Shown here: piece by piece, positions 12,108 through 22,835 of the stretch
How the letters are laid out: every line of letters begins with the position of its first letter
Position numbering within the stretch: position 1 is the first letter of the stretch
NCBI GenBank assembly: GCA_029204225.1
Contig: CM055097.1
Span: 12,634,721-12,694,720 of the forward strand
Direction of reading: 5' to 3'
Length of the DNA: 60,000 nucleotides
From: Diphasiastrum complanatum
Taxonomy: Eukaryota > Streptophyta > Lycopodiopsida > Lycopodiales > Lycopodiaceae
The notes under the pieces: model-generated
Seen by the model: the letters and a program-made list of their open reading frames with translations, nothing else
What the model was told of the DNA's origin: nothing
Database searches by the model: none
Position numbers and translations under genes: made by a program

Positions 12108-12240
12108 CCGTTTCGGAACGGAACACGTTCTGGAGCGGCGTTCCAGAACCCGTTCCGCTGTTCCGGAACGGGACCCTCAAAAAAAAAATACGTATGTTTA
12201 CAAAGGAAAAAAAAAACCACTGAATAGAATAACCACTGCC
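12108..12240. repeat. Palindrome-core repeat, copy C (GTTCCGGAAC core)
   Basis: The core at 12,108-12,172 contains alternating GGAACG and CGTTCC blocks (TTCGGAACGGAACACG, GTTCCGCTGTTCCGGAACGG), followed by an A-run and a second A-rich stretch, so it lies in reverse orientation to copy A. The head is too diverged to align with confidence. Confidence 0.5.
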
Positions 12241-12558
12241 AGTCACAGGGGGGGCACAGTGGTGTAGGAATTCGTATGGAAGCCATTTAAGATCAGAGTG
12301 AGGAGAGGATCCAAGGTGTACTATTCATTTTGAACTCAATAGATTGTTAACTATAAGCATAAAGAAGTGTTGACATGAACTTCATATAACATCATCTCCT
12401 TTGTTTTGGTCCAACTATCAAAATGCTGTGGTATGATTAACCTCTTTAGAATATGACAAGAGATTTCTCTTTATGTTTATGTAGCCTTCTAGTGCAAAGG
12501 CAGTTCATTGAAGTTTGTTGATTAACGTGAAAGTCCTGGTGAATTCTCCTGGTTGCAG

Positions 12559-12602
12559 TTATTCGTAGGACTCCGCATGAGTTCAAGATTGTATGCCTGC
12601 AG
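12559..12602 (+). CDS. PAH: Phosphatidate phosphatase PAH (lipin), 44-nt exon of the LNS2 domain
   Basis: Lipin enzymes dephosphorylate phosphatidate to diacylglycerol at the ER and control membrane lipid synthesis. This short exon is preceded by TTGCAG and followed by GTACAA. It completes a Val codon and encodes IRRTPHEFKIVCLQ, matching the conserved lipin segment VIRRAPHEFKIACLE. It ends in phase 0, as the next recognised exon (24,440) requires, and that exon begins GIRSLFP exactly where the family continues. The terminal Gln replaces the more usual Glu. The upstream part, including the DxDxT catalytic motif, was not found in this window and should lie to the left. Confidence 0.85.
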
Positions 12603-13712
12603 GTACAATTCTACACTGAGTTTACTTTCAAAGAATGTGTTAGCTGCTAGTAATCATGGAGCTGTCAGAGTATGCTTGTTGGCTCAACAAAATTGTGCGG
12701 TATAGTTGAGACTAGCTTTTATGGGGGACTTTCTGCTCAAGTGAAGAGAGTTTTCTAGTAGTATTGATATGGTATGAAATTTCAAACTCTTACAATGAAG
12801 GGTAGGATGCTTCTCGGTCGTGTTATCTTATGGAATGTAAAAGCATTGTCTTTTAGTCATTTATGCTAGCTTTTATTTGTTCATCTCAGAACAGTAGAGT
12901 TTTCACATCGTGGAATACAGGGGATGACAGTGGACTGCCTTATATAGACTAGTTAAACATAGAAAATGCACTCCATACTTAAAAAAGTACTTTTATAATT
13001 CGTACATATGATATTTTTGGTTACTTCCAAACAAAATGGCAGATAGCAGTGATACACAAATTTCAAAACTTGTGTGAGCATGTTGAGTAAGAAAATATGC
13101 AGTATTAGAGTGCGCACCTAACACTTTGCCTTGGAAATTCATAATTAAAACTCTACATATTTTTGCGTTGGCATAATTTACAACACAAAATTCTATAAGT
13201 TGTCCATATTATCAACGATGTAGAGTTGAGATCATCATTGTAGGATCCATAAAAGCGGCAAAATAATCATTCACAAGAATTCTCCAACAAAGAAGACTTA
13301 TGAAATCAATGGCCGCCGATAGCTCAGGCATATCTCCAACAAAGATCTCCAATACAAAGATGGAACTCCTCACAAAGTGCTCAAGACTCCAAACCCATGA
13401 CTAACAAATGAATAGCCTTTGTGGCTATTTATACTAATCAAAATCTACCTCCCAATTGACTTCGAGGGAATTATGAAGATTCAGATGTTGGGGTGCAAAT
13501 TGGAACCATGTAAAATAGTGCTCTAGGGCCTGCCAAATGTAATAAAAAGTGCGTGGCCAAATATAGTGAAATACGGACTATGTGTGTCCTCAACAGCCAA
13601 TGGAATGTACTCTAAGTCAAGGATGAGAACTCACAATTGCATATGTTATTGTCCTACTCATCCGGCCCAGGTGGCATAAACTAATTGTGCATGACATTCT
13701 GCCTCATGGCTA

Positions 13713-14251
13713 TGTTTAAAATTAATGTTAATTTGACCCCTAGTAGCTGACTCCTCAGAGTTAGTGATTATAGAGAGAGAGAGATATATTCAGAACTTTA
13801 GCAATTGCTTTAAATCTGTGAGTAGGATCATGTGCTTATCAGCGCAATTGTATTGTGGTCTGATCGTTGTTACTACAACTTTATTATACAGATTCGCTAC
13901 TGTTCTACATCTTTTTGCATTCTTGTTGAATGAAATCAACTCTCACTCCTCTTATGCAAACATCGTTATAAGAGAAATGTATGGCTATCTCTGACGCCTA
14001 AATTATTTCTACATTCTCTTCATATCAGATTATCAGCATTAGAGGATTGCATGGCTGTCTCAGACGCCTAATCGTTTCTGCAATCTCTCTTTCACGACAG
14101 TCTAAGACTCCTACACTGATAATCTTATTCAACACATAAGAACAGCTCGTAGTCTCCGTTCTCTAAGTAATCCACGATCTTGTTAAACACAATTATTACT
14201 GTTCTTTCATTTCATTATTGTTGTCTTTCATCTGTAGGCATTGACTCAACA
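13713..14251 (+). repeat. Probable 5' LTR of a plus-strand LTR element
   Basis: Begins TGTTTAAAATTAATGTTAAT and ends CAACA just before primer-site sequences. An internal imperfect duplication (ATGGCTATCTCTGACGCCTA near 13,980, and the same motif near 14,050) is present. Its first 28 bases resemble the copia LTR starting at 18,366, but the rest does not. Confidence 0.55.
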
Positions 14252-14255
14252 GATG

Positions 14256-14339
14256 TGGTATCAGAGCTGATAATTTCCATCTCACGAACCAACAAGATTG
14301 GTATCAGAGCTTCTACCACAACAAAGTGGTATCAGAGCC
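14256..14339 (+). promoter_or_regulatory. Three consecutive tRNA-iMet primer binding sites
   Basis: TGGTATCAGAGC occurs at 14,256-14,267, 14,299-14,310 and 14,327-14,338 in the same orientation, spaced 43 and 28 bp. LTR retrotransposons normally carry one. The last copy is followed within about 20 bp by gypsy integrase sequence. Confidence 0.85.
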
Positions 14340-14850
14340 ATCCAACAGTAGACAGGTTTTCCAAGATGGCTCACTTCATCGCAATGACCAAGAAGGTCAT
14401 AGCTCTGCAAGTTGTTGAGTTGTTTATTGAAAATATTGTCCGGTTGCATGGCCTTCCGAAGTTCATTGTGTCTGATAGGGATCCCAAGTTCACGGGAAAT
14501 TTTTGGATTGAGGTGCAGGCCACTTAGTCCTGCAATCATAGGGATTTTGCATAGGGTACCTAGTGCTGTAGATTTTTTGGTTCAGATGCAGCAGAAGCTA
14601 GAGATAGCGCCAGATAACTTGTCCAAGGCTGTAGCTAAGGCAGAGAGTTATGTCCTTGAGAACCATACCTATCGGAAATTCGAGAATGGAGATTGGGTGC
14701 GGACTGATCACCCACAGGTGGATGCCATGTGCCAGTTGACGGGAATAGCAGGTAGAAGGACTCAAAGAGGGGGTGCCTATGGTTGGGAGGTTCATTCTAC
14801 ACATCGGCCTTCTAGGATTCACGAGCTTGGAGGGACTTGCTTGTGACAAA
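14340..14850 (+). pseudogene. Ty3/gypsy integrase fragment, internally deleted
   Basis: [13 protein letters not shown], then [20 protein letters not shown] (second catalytic Asp in SDRDP) and NFWIEV are classic gypsy integrase core motifs. The frame then breaks and resumes with AVDFLVQMQQKLEIAPDNL and FENGDWV, from the integrase C-terminus. The catalytic Glu region between them is deleted. Lying directly behind the primer sites, where gag should be, this is a rearranged or chimeric element rather than a normal one. Confidence 0.8.
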
Positions 14851-15306
14851 ATTGCTATAATTAGTTGACAGATATGAAATCTTCAACTTTAAGTGAAATT
14901 AACGACCTCGAAATCCGACTGATTACATCTCAGTAAGGCCATTCAGTTTTGAAACCAATTTCGATTATTCAATAACCGATAGATTTAGTACTAATGGGTA
15001 ACATGTAGATTATAATTCGTAATTAATCGGTAGCGAAATTTGAATCCTGACGTAGAACTTCGAACTTCAACTCTTGAGTCTTGTTACATAACAGTACTTG
15101 TCACTTGTGGTTTAGGGTTCTTGATCCATCTGTTGCTTGCAGTTTTAGCTATGATCTATCTAATATCATCTGTGACATTTAGCTATTAACTACCAACTTC
15201 CATACTAGAAAGATTGATCATTGTTACTCGTCACTCAAAACATTAATGTCACACCATACATATTACAATGTATAATGTACATTGCTACTTAGTAGTAAAT
15301 TGGCAA

Positions 15307-15307
<1 letters not shown>

Positions 15308-15358
<51 letters not shown>
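15308..15358. repeat. (CT)n microsatellite
   Basis: About 25 CT dinucleotides immediately upstream of palindrome-core copy D. Confidence 0.95.
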
Positions 15359-15359
<1 letters not shown>

Positions 15360-15403
15360 AAAATTTGCGCCTCAACTCCCGTGATAGTCCTTTGGAAAAT
15401 GCC

Positions 15404-15512
15404 CAAAAAATGGTTCAAACTGGTTTTTTTTTTTCCAATTCGAACCAAAAAAACGGTTCGAACCAAGCCGATTTGAACCGGCGGTTCTTTGAACGAACCA
15501 CGGTTCGACATA
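15404..15512. repeat. Palindrome-core repeat, copy D (GGTTCGAACC core)
   Basis: A-rich and T-rich stretches (AATGCCCAAAAAATGG, then a T-run) precede a core with the perfect palindrome GGTTCGAACC at 15,455-15,464 and further GGTTC or GAACC blocks to 15,506. It ends near ACTATGGAC, like the boundary of copy A. The copy A flank recurs 330 bp downstream (15,838-15,905). Confidence 0.6.
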
Positions 15513-15837
15513 ACTATGGACTGTACTGGCCACACTTCCGACTACAACAATTGGAATATCTAGTAGGACGCACTTTTTCAATTTTTATAGGAGAGGAGGG
15601 ATAACTAAACATTGGAATCTGGAAGTGGAGTAGGGCGAGTTTCTGTAGGTATATATAGACCCCTGGAGCCTTAGAATATTCCTTTTCAAGAACCCTAATC
15701 CTTTACCAAACTCATATTTGATGGCTATTGATACTCCTATGCATGCATAGGGTTGTCAATCACCATGCCCTGCTCCACATGTCCTAATTGGAATGTCTGG
15801 GCCCTCACAAGGTTATCAATTAAATTTCTGGCCCATT

Positions 15838-15905
15838 TCGGAATGACGAGGCATAACTCATATACTCATGCACTAGAGTGCCGAATATCCATGTCAAGGA
15901 TTATT
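15838..15905 (-). repeat. Second copy of the copy A flank, coding-like
   Basis: About 75% identical by eye to 2549-2615. Read on the minus strand, both copies show conservative replacements around VY.LCLVIP (LDLDTRYSST in one, LDMDIRHSSA in the other), with a TGA in this copy. This suggests a fossil coding segment. The protein is not recognised. Confidence 0.45.
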
Positions 15906-15917
15906 CTGAATCCTTTG

Positions 15918-18352
15918 AAGTAGACATGGACGTAACAAGCATGCTTAAAAGTAAGAATCTTCCTGATTCATTTTGGGGGTGAAGCCGTTAAAACAACAAT
16001 TTATCTTTTGAATAGGATTCCTACTAAAGCAGTAGAGAATCAAACCCCAAAAGAAGCTTATACAGTAAAAAACCTAGTATAAGTCACTTGAGAGTGTTTT
16101 GGAGTATTGCATATGCTCGTATAACTAAGGACTTGAGAAGTAACTTGGATTCAAAGACAACAAAGTGTTTGATGCTTGGATATGATGATCAAGAAAAAGG
16201 ATACAAGCTTTACGACATTGAAGGAAAGAAAGTCATTATAAGCAGGGACGTTATCTTTGATGAGATGGGATCTCATAAAGATATTTAAATATCTTATGAG
16301 AAGGAGCAAGTTGATGGTATTCCTTACAAGAACTAGAATCATCAATTGAATCACCTACACCAACTCATTTGCTAGAAGAGTCTTGATAGAGACAAAACAA
16401 AGGAAAGAGAGGTCAAGTACGTGGGATACTTATTCACCTTCGACTTCATTAGACATGAAGCATCCTGAACCATTTACTAGAAAGTTACCAAGGTGGTACT
16501 ATGAGACTATGAAAGATGGAGTCATCTTGGAACAGGGAGAGTCAAGTAAACAGGGAGCTCGAAGATTAGCAAGGCTTGAGAAGCAGCATGGGGATGAAGA
16601 TCAAGTTCAACATGAGGATCAACATGGGGATCGACATGAGGATGAAGATGTGCAAGTTGCATTTATGGCTACATTTTGGCAACTAAGAATCCATCTACTT
16701 TCAAGGAAGCTGAAAAAGAGGATATTTGGAGGAAAGCTATGGATGAAGAGTACAAGTCAATCATGAAGAACAAAACTTAGAGGCGTATTCATTCACTTAC
16801 AGGTAAGAAAGCAACTGGATGAAAGTGGATCTATAGAATTAAGTATAAATCGGATGGATCTATAGAGAAACATAAGGCAAGGGTTGTTGCAAAAGGGTAT
16901 GCTTAACAAGAAGGGATAGACTATGAAGAAAATTTTGCACTAGATGCTAACTTGACTACTATGAGGACAGTATTGTCATTGGCAACTTAGTTTGGTTGGG
17001 GTATCCAACAAATGGATGTCAAGAGTGCATCCTTGAATGGCTTTTTAGAGGAGGAAGTCTCTATGCAGCCAGAGGGATACATAGTAACAGGACAAGAAGA
17101 CAAGGTTTGCAAGTTGGACAAGGCATTATGTGGACTTAAGCAGGCACGCAAGGCATGGTACACAAGGATTAATACATACTTTGGGGAGCTTGGTTTTCAG
17201 AGGAGAGCAGTGGCGAGCATACACTTTATGTTATGGTGAAAGACAATCAAAATGTCATTGTAGTGATTTATGTTGATGATCTTATCATCACAGGTTCTAA
17301 TCAAGTTTTGATTTGGAATATTAATATGAATGTCTCATCAAAGTTTGACATGAAAGATCTTGGTTCACTACAGTAGTTTCCAGAGATTGAGGTATGGAGA
17401 GTAGCACATGGTCTATTTATTCCTCAATCTAAGTATGCACATGAACAACCTGAAAAATTTGGGATGTCAGAATGCAAACCTATTTCAACTCCATATGATT
17501 GTGGGTGTAAGCTGACGAAAGTTGAGGAAGATCAAGATGTGGATGAAATCTTATATAGACAACTTGTTGGAAGTCTAATCTATCTAACGACTACATGAAC
17601 TGATATTGCATATGCTTTTAGTATCATTAATCACTTCACAGCTAAGCCTAAGCAAGTTCATTGGAGAGCTGTGAAGCGGCTATATAAATATATTAAAGGT
17701 ACATTACGATTTGGTACCAAGCTAAGGGTCTCTACATAGGGAGGACAAGAAGTATTTCTAGCATAGTATAAAATGTGTCTAGTTTTTGGTATGTCCTTTA
17801 GTTAAGGATCTAGGTAGGCCTAGGGAGCATCCACTAGGGACTAGGCAGGGACATGTGGCGGTGTGCCAAGAGAAGTATCCCATAAGCAATATAGAGGAAT
17901 GAGTTATTGGGTACGAGGGGTAATCGACTTTAGGTGATGTCTTTAGTCTTGGATCAGGTTCAATATCTTGGAGTTCAAAGAAGCAGCCTACCATTGCATT
18001 GTGATCTACAGAGGTAGAGTTTTGAGCTACTACAATTGTAGCATGCGAGGCAATTTGGTTATGAGAGATTGTACATGATCTTCATATGGAACAAGAAACA
18101 CATACAATACTTTAGTGTGATAACCAGAGTCGCATGAAGTTGGCAAAGAATCTACTTTCTCACAGCATATCAAAGCATATTGAAGTAAAACAAAATTTCA
18201 TCAGAGAGAAACTTCAAAATCATCCAGTTGAGCTTATCTATTATCCTATAGAAGAGCAAGTTGCTGATATTTTTACTAAGGGACTTGGTAAAAATAAATT
18301 TGAGAAGTTTAGAAAACTTTTAGGAGTGATAGATAACAAAATTAAAATTTAA
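15918..18352 (+). pseudogene. Ty1/copia pol remnant, 5'-truncated
   Basis: Begins inside integrase (MLKSKNLPDSFW, EAVKTTIYLLNRIPTKAVEN), runs through the integrase C-terminus (KCLMLGYDDQEKGYKLYDIE), an acidic linker (RLARLEKQHGDEDQVQHEDQ), reverse transcriptase ([31 protein letters not shown] with the YVDD box intact) and RNase H, ending VADIFTKGLGKNKFEKF. Gag and protease are missing. In-frame stops include TAA in GYA-QQEG, TAG before QYF-equivalent sequence and TGA in the T-R-TD motif; the minus-strand relative at 19-21 kb keeps Q, Q and R there, so all three are C-to-T changes. The RNase H region at 17.74-18.06 kb is scrambled. Confidence 0.88.
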
Positions 18353-18365
18353 AACTAACTGAGAG

Positions 18366-18763
18366 TGCTAGAAATTAATGCTAATTTGACCCCTTTAGTT
18401 AATGGGCCATGCTTGCGAGCTATATTTAGGGGCCTATGTTATTTAGATTAGCTATAGAATGATTTTGCATGTAGTAGGGCGCTACAGATCTATTATAGGA
18501 TTTGTTATTTCGATTTAAGTAATTGACTTGAACATATACCAAGTATAGGAGTTAGATTTATGTCTAGCTTTTTGCTTTTGCTAAGGTTATTAAAGTCTAT
18601 TTAAGGAGGATTGGCGCCCCACCTCCCTCATTCCATTGTTGCAAGCTTTTGTTTATGATGTGATTCCAAGTTGTTCCTTTGCTCAAACATTCCATTTTGT
18701 GTGTGTTCGTGTGCTAATGAGATTAGCTCGTTCCTCTTCTCAATTGTTCTTATAATTCTATCA
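18366..18763 (+). repeat. 3' LTR of the plus-strand copia
   Basis: Starts TGCTAGAAATTAATGC 13 bp after the pol stop, behind a purine-rich end (AACTGAGAG), and ends TAATTCTATCA. Its TG...CA ends fit an LTR. No matching 5' LTR is visible, consistent with 5' truncation. Confidence 0.6.
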
Positions 18764-18826
18764 GGCTAGCGGGTGCGTTTGGTGACTCATCAATAATGTC
18801 AACTCATAGCTCAAAATCATCCCCAT

Positions 18827-18959
18827 CATCACGCTTACGTATGTTTGTCGTAGTTGTAATACTAGGAGGCTGCTTATAGTCCTTAGTCTGATGCAATGTC
18901 TCAACGAATCGTGATCCGTTGCAAAATTGTTCCGGAATGTGCATCACCCTTACGTGTTA
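18827..18959. repeat. 115-bp tandem repeat, unit 1 and start of unit 2
   Basis: Unit 1 runs 18,827-18,941; unit 2 starts at 18,942 and is interrupted by the copia inserted at 18,960. Unit 2 resumes at 22,166 and ends at 22,262. Both units carry TCGTAGTTGTAA, ACTAGGAGGCTGCTTAT and ATTGTTCCGGAATGTG, linking them to the palindrome-core family. Confidence 0.8.
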
Positions 18960-19387
18960 TGTCAGAATTTGTATGACAAATTCTGGATGGAGTTTAACTA
19001 GTTCTACTAGCACTCAGAAGTCAAGCATAAAGATTAAAGAGATCATAGATTGTAGAAGAACTGAGCAAAGCTCAAACACACTGGAAGGAATTTGTGGTGG
19101 GGCGCCAGCTTACATATATAGTTTGTCTAATTTATTTGAAAAGCTAAAAGCATAAAGCAAATAGCAAAAGACAAAAAAACTATTTGCTAGTATTACTACC
19201 TATTTTGGGTAAAAACCCAAGATATATTCTTAAGTAGTAAAATAAGTCCTAATCTAGTAGTAGTGCGCCCACCTACATGCATGAGTAATGAAAAATGACT
19301 CACTATAAATAGTAATGGCCCCTATAATAGCACGCAGGCATGGCCAATCTAACACTAGGGGTCTCAAATAAACATTAATTCCTAACA
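18960..19387 (-). repeat. 3' LTR of the deleted copia
   Basis: In minus orientation it starts TGTTAGGAATTAATG, behind a purine tract ATGAGGAG, and ends AATTCTGACA. It contains about 230 bp that the 5' LTR lacks. Confidence 0.85.
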
Positions 19388-19439
19388 CTCCTCATTAATG
19401 TTTACTTTGTTATCTATTACTCCTAGAAGTTCGCTAAAC

Positions 19440-20787
19440 TTCTAAATTTTTTCTTTGCCAAGTCCTTTGGTAAAGATATCTGCAACTTGCTCTTCTATAG
19501 GGCAATAGATAAGCTCCACTTCACCACTTTGAATCTTCTCTTTGATGAAGTGTTGTTGTACTTCAATGTGCTTTGTTCTGTTGTGAAAAACTGGATTTTT
19601 AGCCAATTTAATTTAACTTTGATTGTCGCATTGAAGTACCGTAGGAGTATCCTGTACCATATGTAGGTCATGTAGAGTCCTTTGTAACCATATTGCTTTA
19701 CTTGCCGCACTCGTAGTAGCCTGGTACTCTGCCTCTGTAGATGATAATGCAATAATATGCTTCTTCTTTGAACTCCAAGAGATAGCACTAGAACCAAGAC
19801 TAAAAACATAACTTGTAGTAGATCTTCGGTCTTTCGCATCTCCAACCCAATCAACATTCACATATCCCTATAACTTCAAATCATCATGTCTTCCATAGAG
19901 AATACCAAATCTCAAAGTACCCTAGATGTATTTGAGTATCCGCTTGGCAGCTCTCCAATGAATTTGCTTAGGCTTAGCCATAAACTGACTAACCATACTC
20001 ACAACATAAGCAATATCTGGTCTCGTACTAGTTAGATAAATTAAGCTTCCAACAAGCTTTCTATATAACGTCTCATTTACATCCTGATCCTCCTCAGCTT
20101 TAGTAAGCTTACATCCACTATCATATGGTGTAGAAATAGGTTTGCACTCTAACATATTGAACTTTTCAAGAAGTTCACGAGCATACTTAGATTGAGAAAT
20201 AAATAGCCCCTGTGCTACTCTCTATACCCGAGTCCCAAGAAAATATTGTACTGAACCAAGATCTTTCATGTCAAACTTCGATGAGAGATATTTTTTGATA
20301 CTCTAAAACACACCATGATCTGATCCTGTAATCACAAGGTCATCCGCATACATCACTACAATCACAATATTATCATCCCTGATCAAAACATGAAGTGTAG
20401 GCTCCGAACTACTCTTCTGAAAGCAAGCTCCTCAAAGTATGTGTCAATCCTCGTGTACCACACCCTGGGTGCCTGCTTAAGTCAATAAAGTGCCTTTTCC
20501 AATTTGCAAACCTTGTCTTCATGTCCTGCTACTATGCATCCCTTTGGCTGCTCCATGTAGACCTCTTCCTCTAGAAATCCATTCAGGAATGCACTCTTCA
20601 CATCCATTTGTTGAATATCCCATCCAAACTGAGCTGCCAATGATAAAACCGTCCTCAAAGTAGTAAACTTAGCAACTGGTGCAAAAGTTTCTTCATAGTC
20701 AATCCCTTCCTGTTGAGCATAACCTTTTGCCGCCAATCTTGCCTTATGTTTATCTATAGAACCATCTGATTCATAGCTTTCCTCCAA
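19440..20787 (-). pseudogene. Ty1/copia reverse transcriptase and RNase H
   Basis: Frames from 20,787 downwards give [54 protein letters not shown] (catalytic YADD intact), DLGSVQYFLG, CKPISTPYDSGCKLTKAEED, SLIYLTSTRPDIAYV, and RNase H with DWVGDAKDRRSTTSYVF and SWSSKKKHIIALSSTEAEY, ending VADIFTKGLGK. A few stops and frameshifts interrupt it (near 20,480, 20,300 and 19,610). It is better preserved than the plus-strand copy at 16-18 kb and closely related to it. Confidence 0.88.
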
Positions 20788-21400
20788 ATGTCCTCTTTTT
20801 CAGCCTCCCTGAAAGTCGATGGATGCTTGGTTTCCAATATTGTGGCCATATATGCAAAATGTACATCCCCATCTTCATGATGATCCTCATGTCGAACCTC
20901 ATGTCCATCTTGATCTTCATGATGATTCTCTTGTCGAACCTCCTGTCGATCTTGATCTTCATGTTGCTTTTCAAGTCTAGCCGATCTCCTAGTCCCATGT
21001 GTACTGGACTCTCCCTGTTCCATAATGACACTATCCTTGATAGTTTCATAGTACCATCTAGGCAATCTTCTAACTTCGGGTGTAGGATGCTTCAAGAACA
21101 AGATTCGTGACTGATTCACCATCTCATACAAGTTCTTTAGTATATCCCAAGCCTCCTTGGGTCCAGCAGCATCTTTGATGTGAGGAATGATCATATCTCT
21201 AACTGACAAGTTGATGATATGATGAGCTTTTCTCCTATGTCTCTGATACTCCCGCAACTCCTTGTCAATGTTAGGAGGTATCTCGACACCTGTGACGATA
21301 TTCTCGATCCTAGAGAATATGTTGCATCTTGAACTTCCATATGCTATAATTTGTTCCATCTAGTTTGCTAGACTCCGGCAATACATGTTCAATCCTGCCA
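20754..21400 (-). pseudogene. Ty1/copia gag fused to pol linker by deletion
   Basis: The gag segment (KLDGTNYSIWKFKMQHIL in a shifted frame near 21,310-21,370; then DAAGPKEAWDILKNLYEM, ending ILFLK near 21,090) runs straight into the acidic linker that follows integrase (RRLPRWYYETIKDS, then alternating HEDQDGHEVRHEDHHED). The plus-strand relative shows that zinc knuckle, protease and integrase should lie between them. The result is a 201-codon open frame that joins gag to the RT linker. Either a defective copy or a non-autonomous derivative. Confidence 0.75.
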
Positions 21401-21868
21401 TTATAATGATTTTTATAGTAATCAACAGAGATTTACCTGCAACCGGATCTGATTCTTGTCAGCAATCAGCCTGATTCAGTAATCTAACTCCAGCGATTTG
21501 CCTGTTTTCAGCGTGCAATCCTGTTTCTTCTGCGATCTGTCTGAAATAGCAGCGACTAGGTCTGAAATAGATCTGAAACAACATTTTGTAGCAGTGAACA
21601 GTGTCTGAAACAGCACAAATAGATCTTTGTGGCAGTGATCAGGTCTGAAATGACACTTCGGATCTGTCAGGCAGCGAACAAAATCATCAACACCTGCAAT
21701 ATGCAACCTCCAATAGCAACAAAACTGATCTGCAAACAGTGAACAAAGTTCCCACAAACAACTTTCATTCCAACTCAGCAATCAACCAGAAAATGGTTCT
21801 GGTTAGGCAGCAATCCAACATGCAACTAGCGATCCGCTCCTCCAATTTACTTCTTGCAATGCTGCAAA

Positions 21869-21873
<5 letters not shown>

Positions 21874-21937
<64 letters not shown>
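21874..21937. repeat. (CT)n-(CA)n microsatellite in the copia leader
   Basis: CT run to 21,916, then CA to 21,937, ten bases from the primer site (21,948) and close to the 5' LTR. Confidence 0.95.
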
Positions 21938-21961
21938 CAAAAAGCCTGCTCTGATATATCA

Positions 21962-22160
21962 TGTCAGAATTTGTCATACAAATTCTAGATGGAGTTTAAC
22001 TAGTTCTACTAGCACTCACAAATCAAGCATAGAGATTAAAGAGATCATAGATTGTAGAAGAACTGAGCAAAGCTCAAACACACTGAGTAAAACAAGTAAT
22101 AGCACGTAGGCATGGCCAATCTAACACTAAGGGGTATCAAATAAACATTAATTTCTAACA
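21962..22160 (-). repeat. 5' LTR of the deleted copia (shortened)
   Basis: Shares both ends with the 3' LTR at 18,960-19,387 but carries one large internal deletion. Confidence 0.85.
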
Positions 22161-22165
22161 TGTTA

Positions 22166-22340
22166 GTCGTAGTTGTAACACTAGGAGGCTGCTTATAATC
22201 CTTAGTCTGATTGCAATGTTGCAGCGGGTCGCGATCCCGCTCCAAAATTGTTCCGGAATGTGCATTTCGGAACGTCAGTGATACGTGATGCGGATCGCAA
22301 ATATTTTTTTTTTGTTTTTGGTGGAAAAAAGACTAATTGC
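22166..22340. repeat. 115-bp repeat unit 2 (rest) and palindrome-core copy E
   Basis: 22,166-22,262 completes the tandem unit interrupted by the copia. The core contains GGGTCGCGATCCCGC, TTCCGGAA and TTTCGGAACG. After it, a T-rich stretch and ATTGCCAATT mirror the head of copy B in reverse orientation (TTTGCGATCC-like motif and A-run shared). Confidence 0.6.
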
Positions 22341-22736
22341 CAATTTTTGTTTTTGATAGTTTAGCTAGTATTAAATGAACTCGGAAATCATCAATGAATG
22401 CATCAGAAGAACAACGTATTGATAAATTGGAAAGAGTCAAAAATCACATTGCATAGAGGCTAGAGCCATATTGATTCAGTTATTTATAGATAGAGATACT
22501 ATTGGCACTGTATAATGTACTCGCATTTTGTTGAGCACATTGAGTTGACTCATGTTTTTGTCACAAGCTCTGAGATGGGTGCTTATGCTTCATAATTGTT
22601 GTCGGTTTGATGGTTCCATGTGATGTCATTTCACATAATACAGAGATAGAGATGTTCGATAAAGAATTGCTTAATGTCCCAAAATTGGACCGCACTCCTC
22701 TTGGAACTCCGAGCAAACTAGGTAAGTGAATTGCTC

Positions 22737-22835
22737 TTGAAAACACCTTTAATTTGATACCCATAGGGTTTCCCGGATCGTGTTCCAGAACTTGTTCCAG
22801 ATCTTGTTCTGGAATGGAACGTGCAACATTGGTCT
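22737..22835. repeat. Palindrome-core repeat, copy F (GTTCCAGAAC core)
   Basis: The head (AATTTGATACCCATAGGG) leads directly into a core with GTTCCAGAAC, GTTCCAGATC and GTTCTGGAATGGAACG. It ends at GTGCAACATTGGTCTG, the same boundary class as copies A, B and E. The minus strand of the head is open (MGIKLKVFSRAIHL) and resembles the foldback arm translation. Confidence 0.6.

Larger units (their letters stand above)
18955..22165 (-). mobile_element. Ty1/copia element, internally deleted, with 5-bp target duplication
   Basis: Minus-strand element between target duplications TGTTA (18,955-18,959 and 22,161-22,165). The 3' LTR is 18,960-19,387 (428 bp). The 5' LTR is 21,962-22,160 (199 bp) and lacks about 230 bp from its middle. 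A diverged primer site (ATATCAGAGC) lies next to the 5' LTR. Gag is fused to the pol linker, so zinc knuckle, protease and most of integrase are gone. It cannot supply its own integrase and landed within a pre-existing tandem repeat. Confidence 0.85.
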
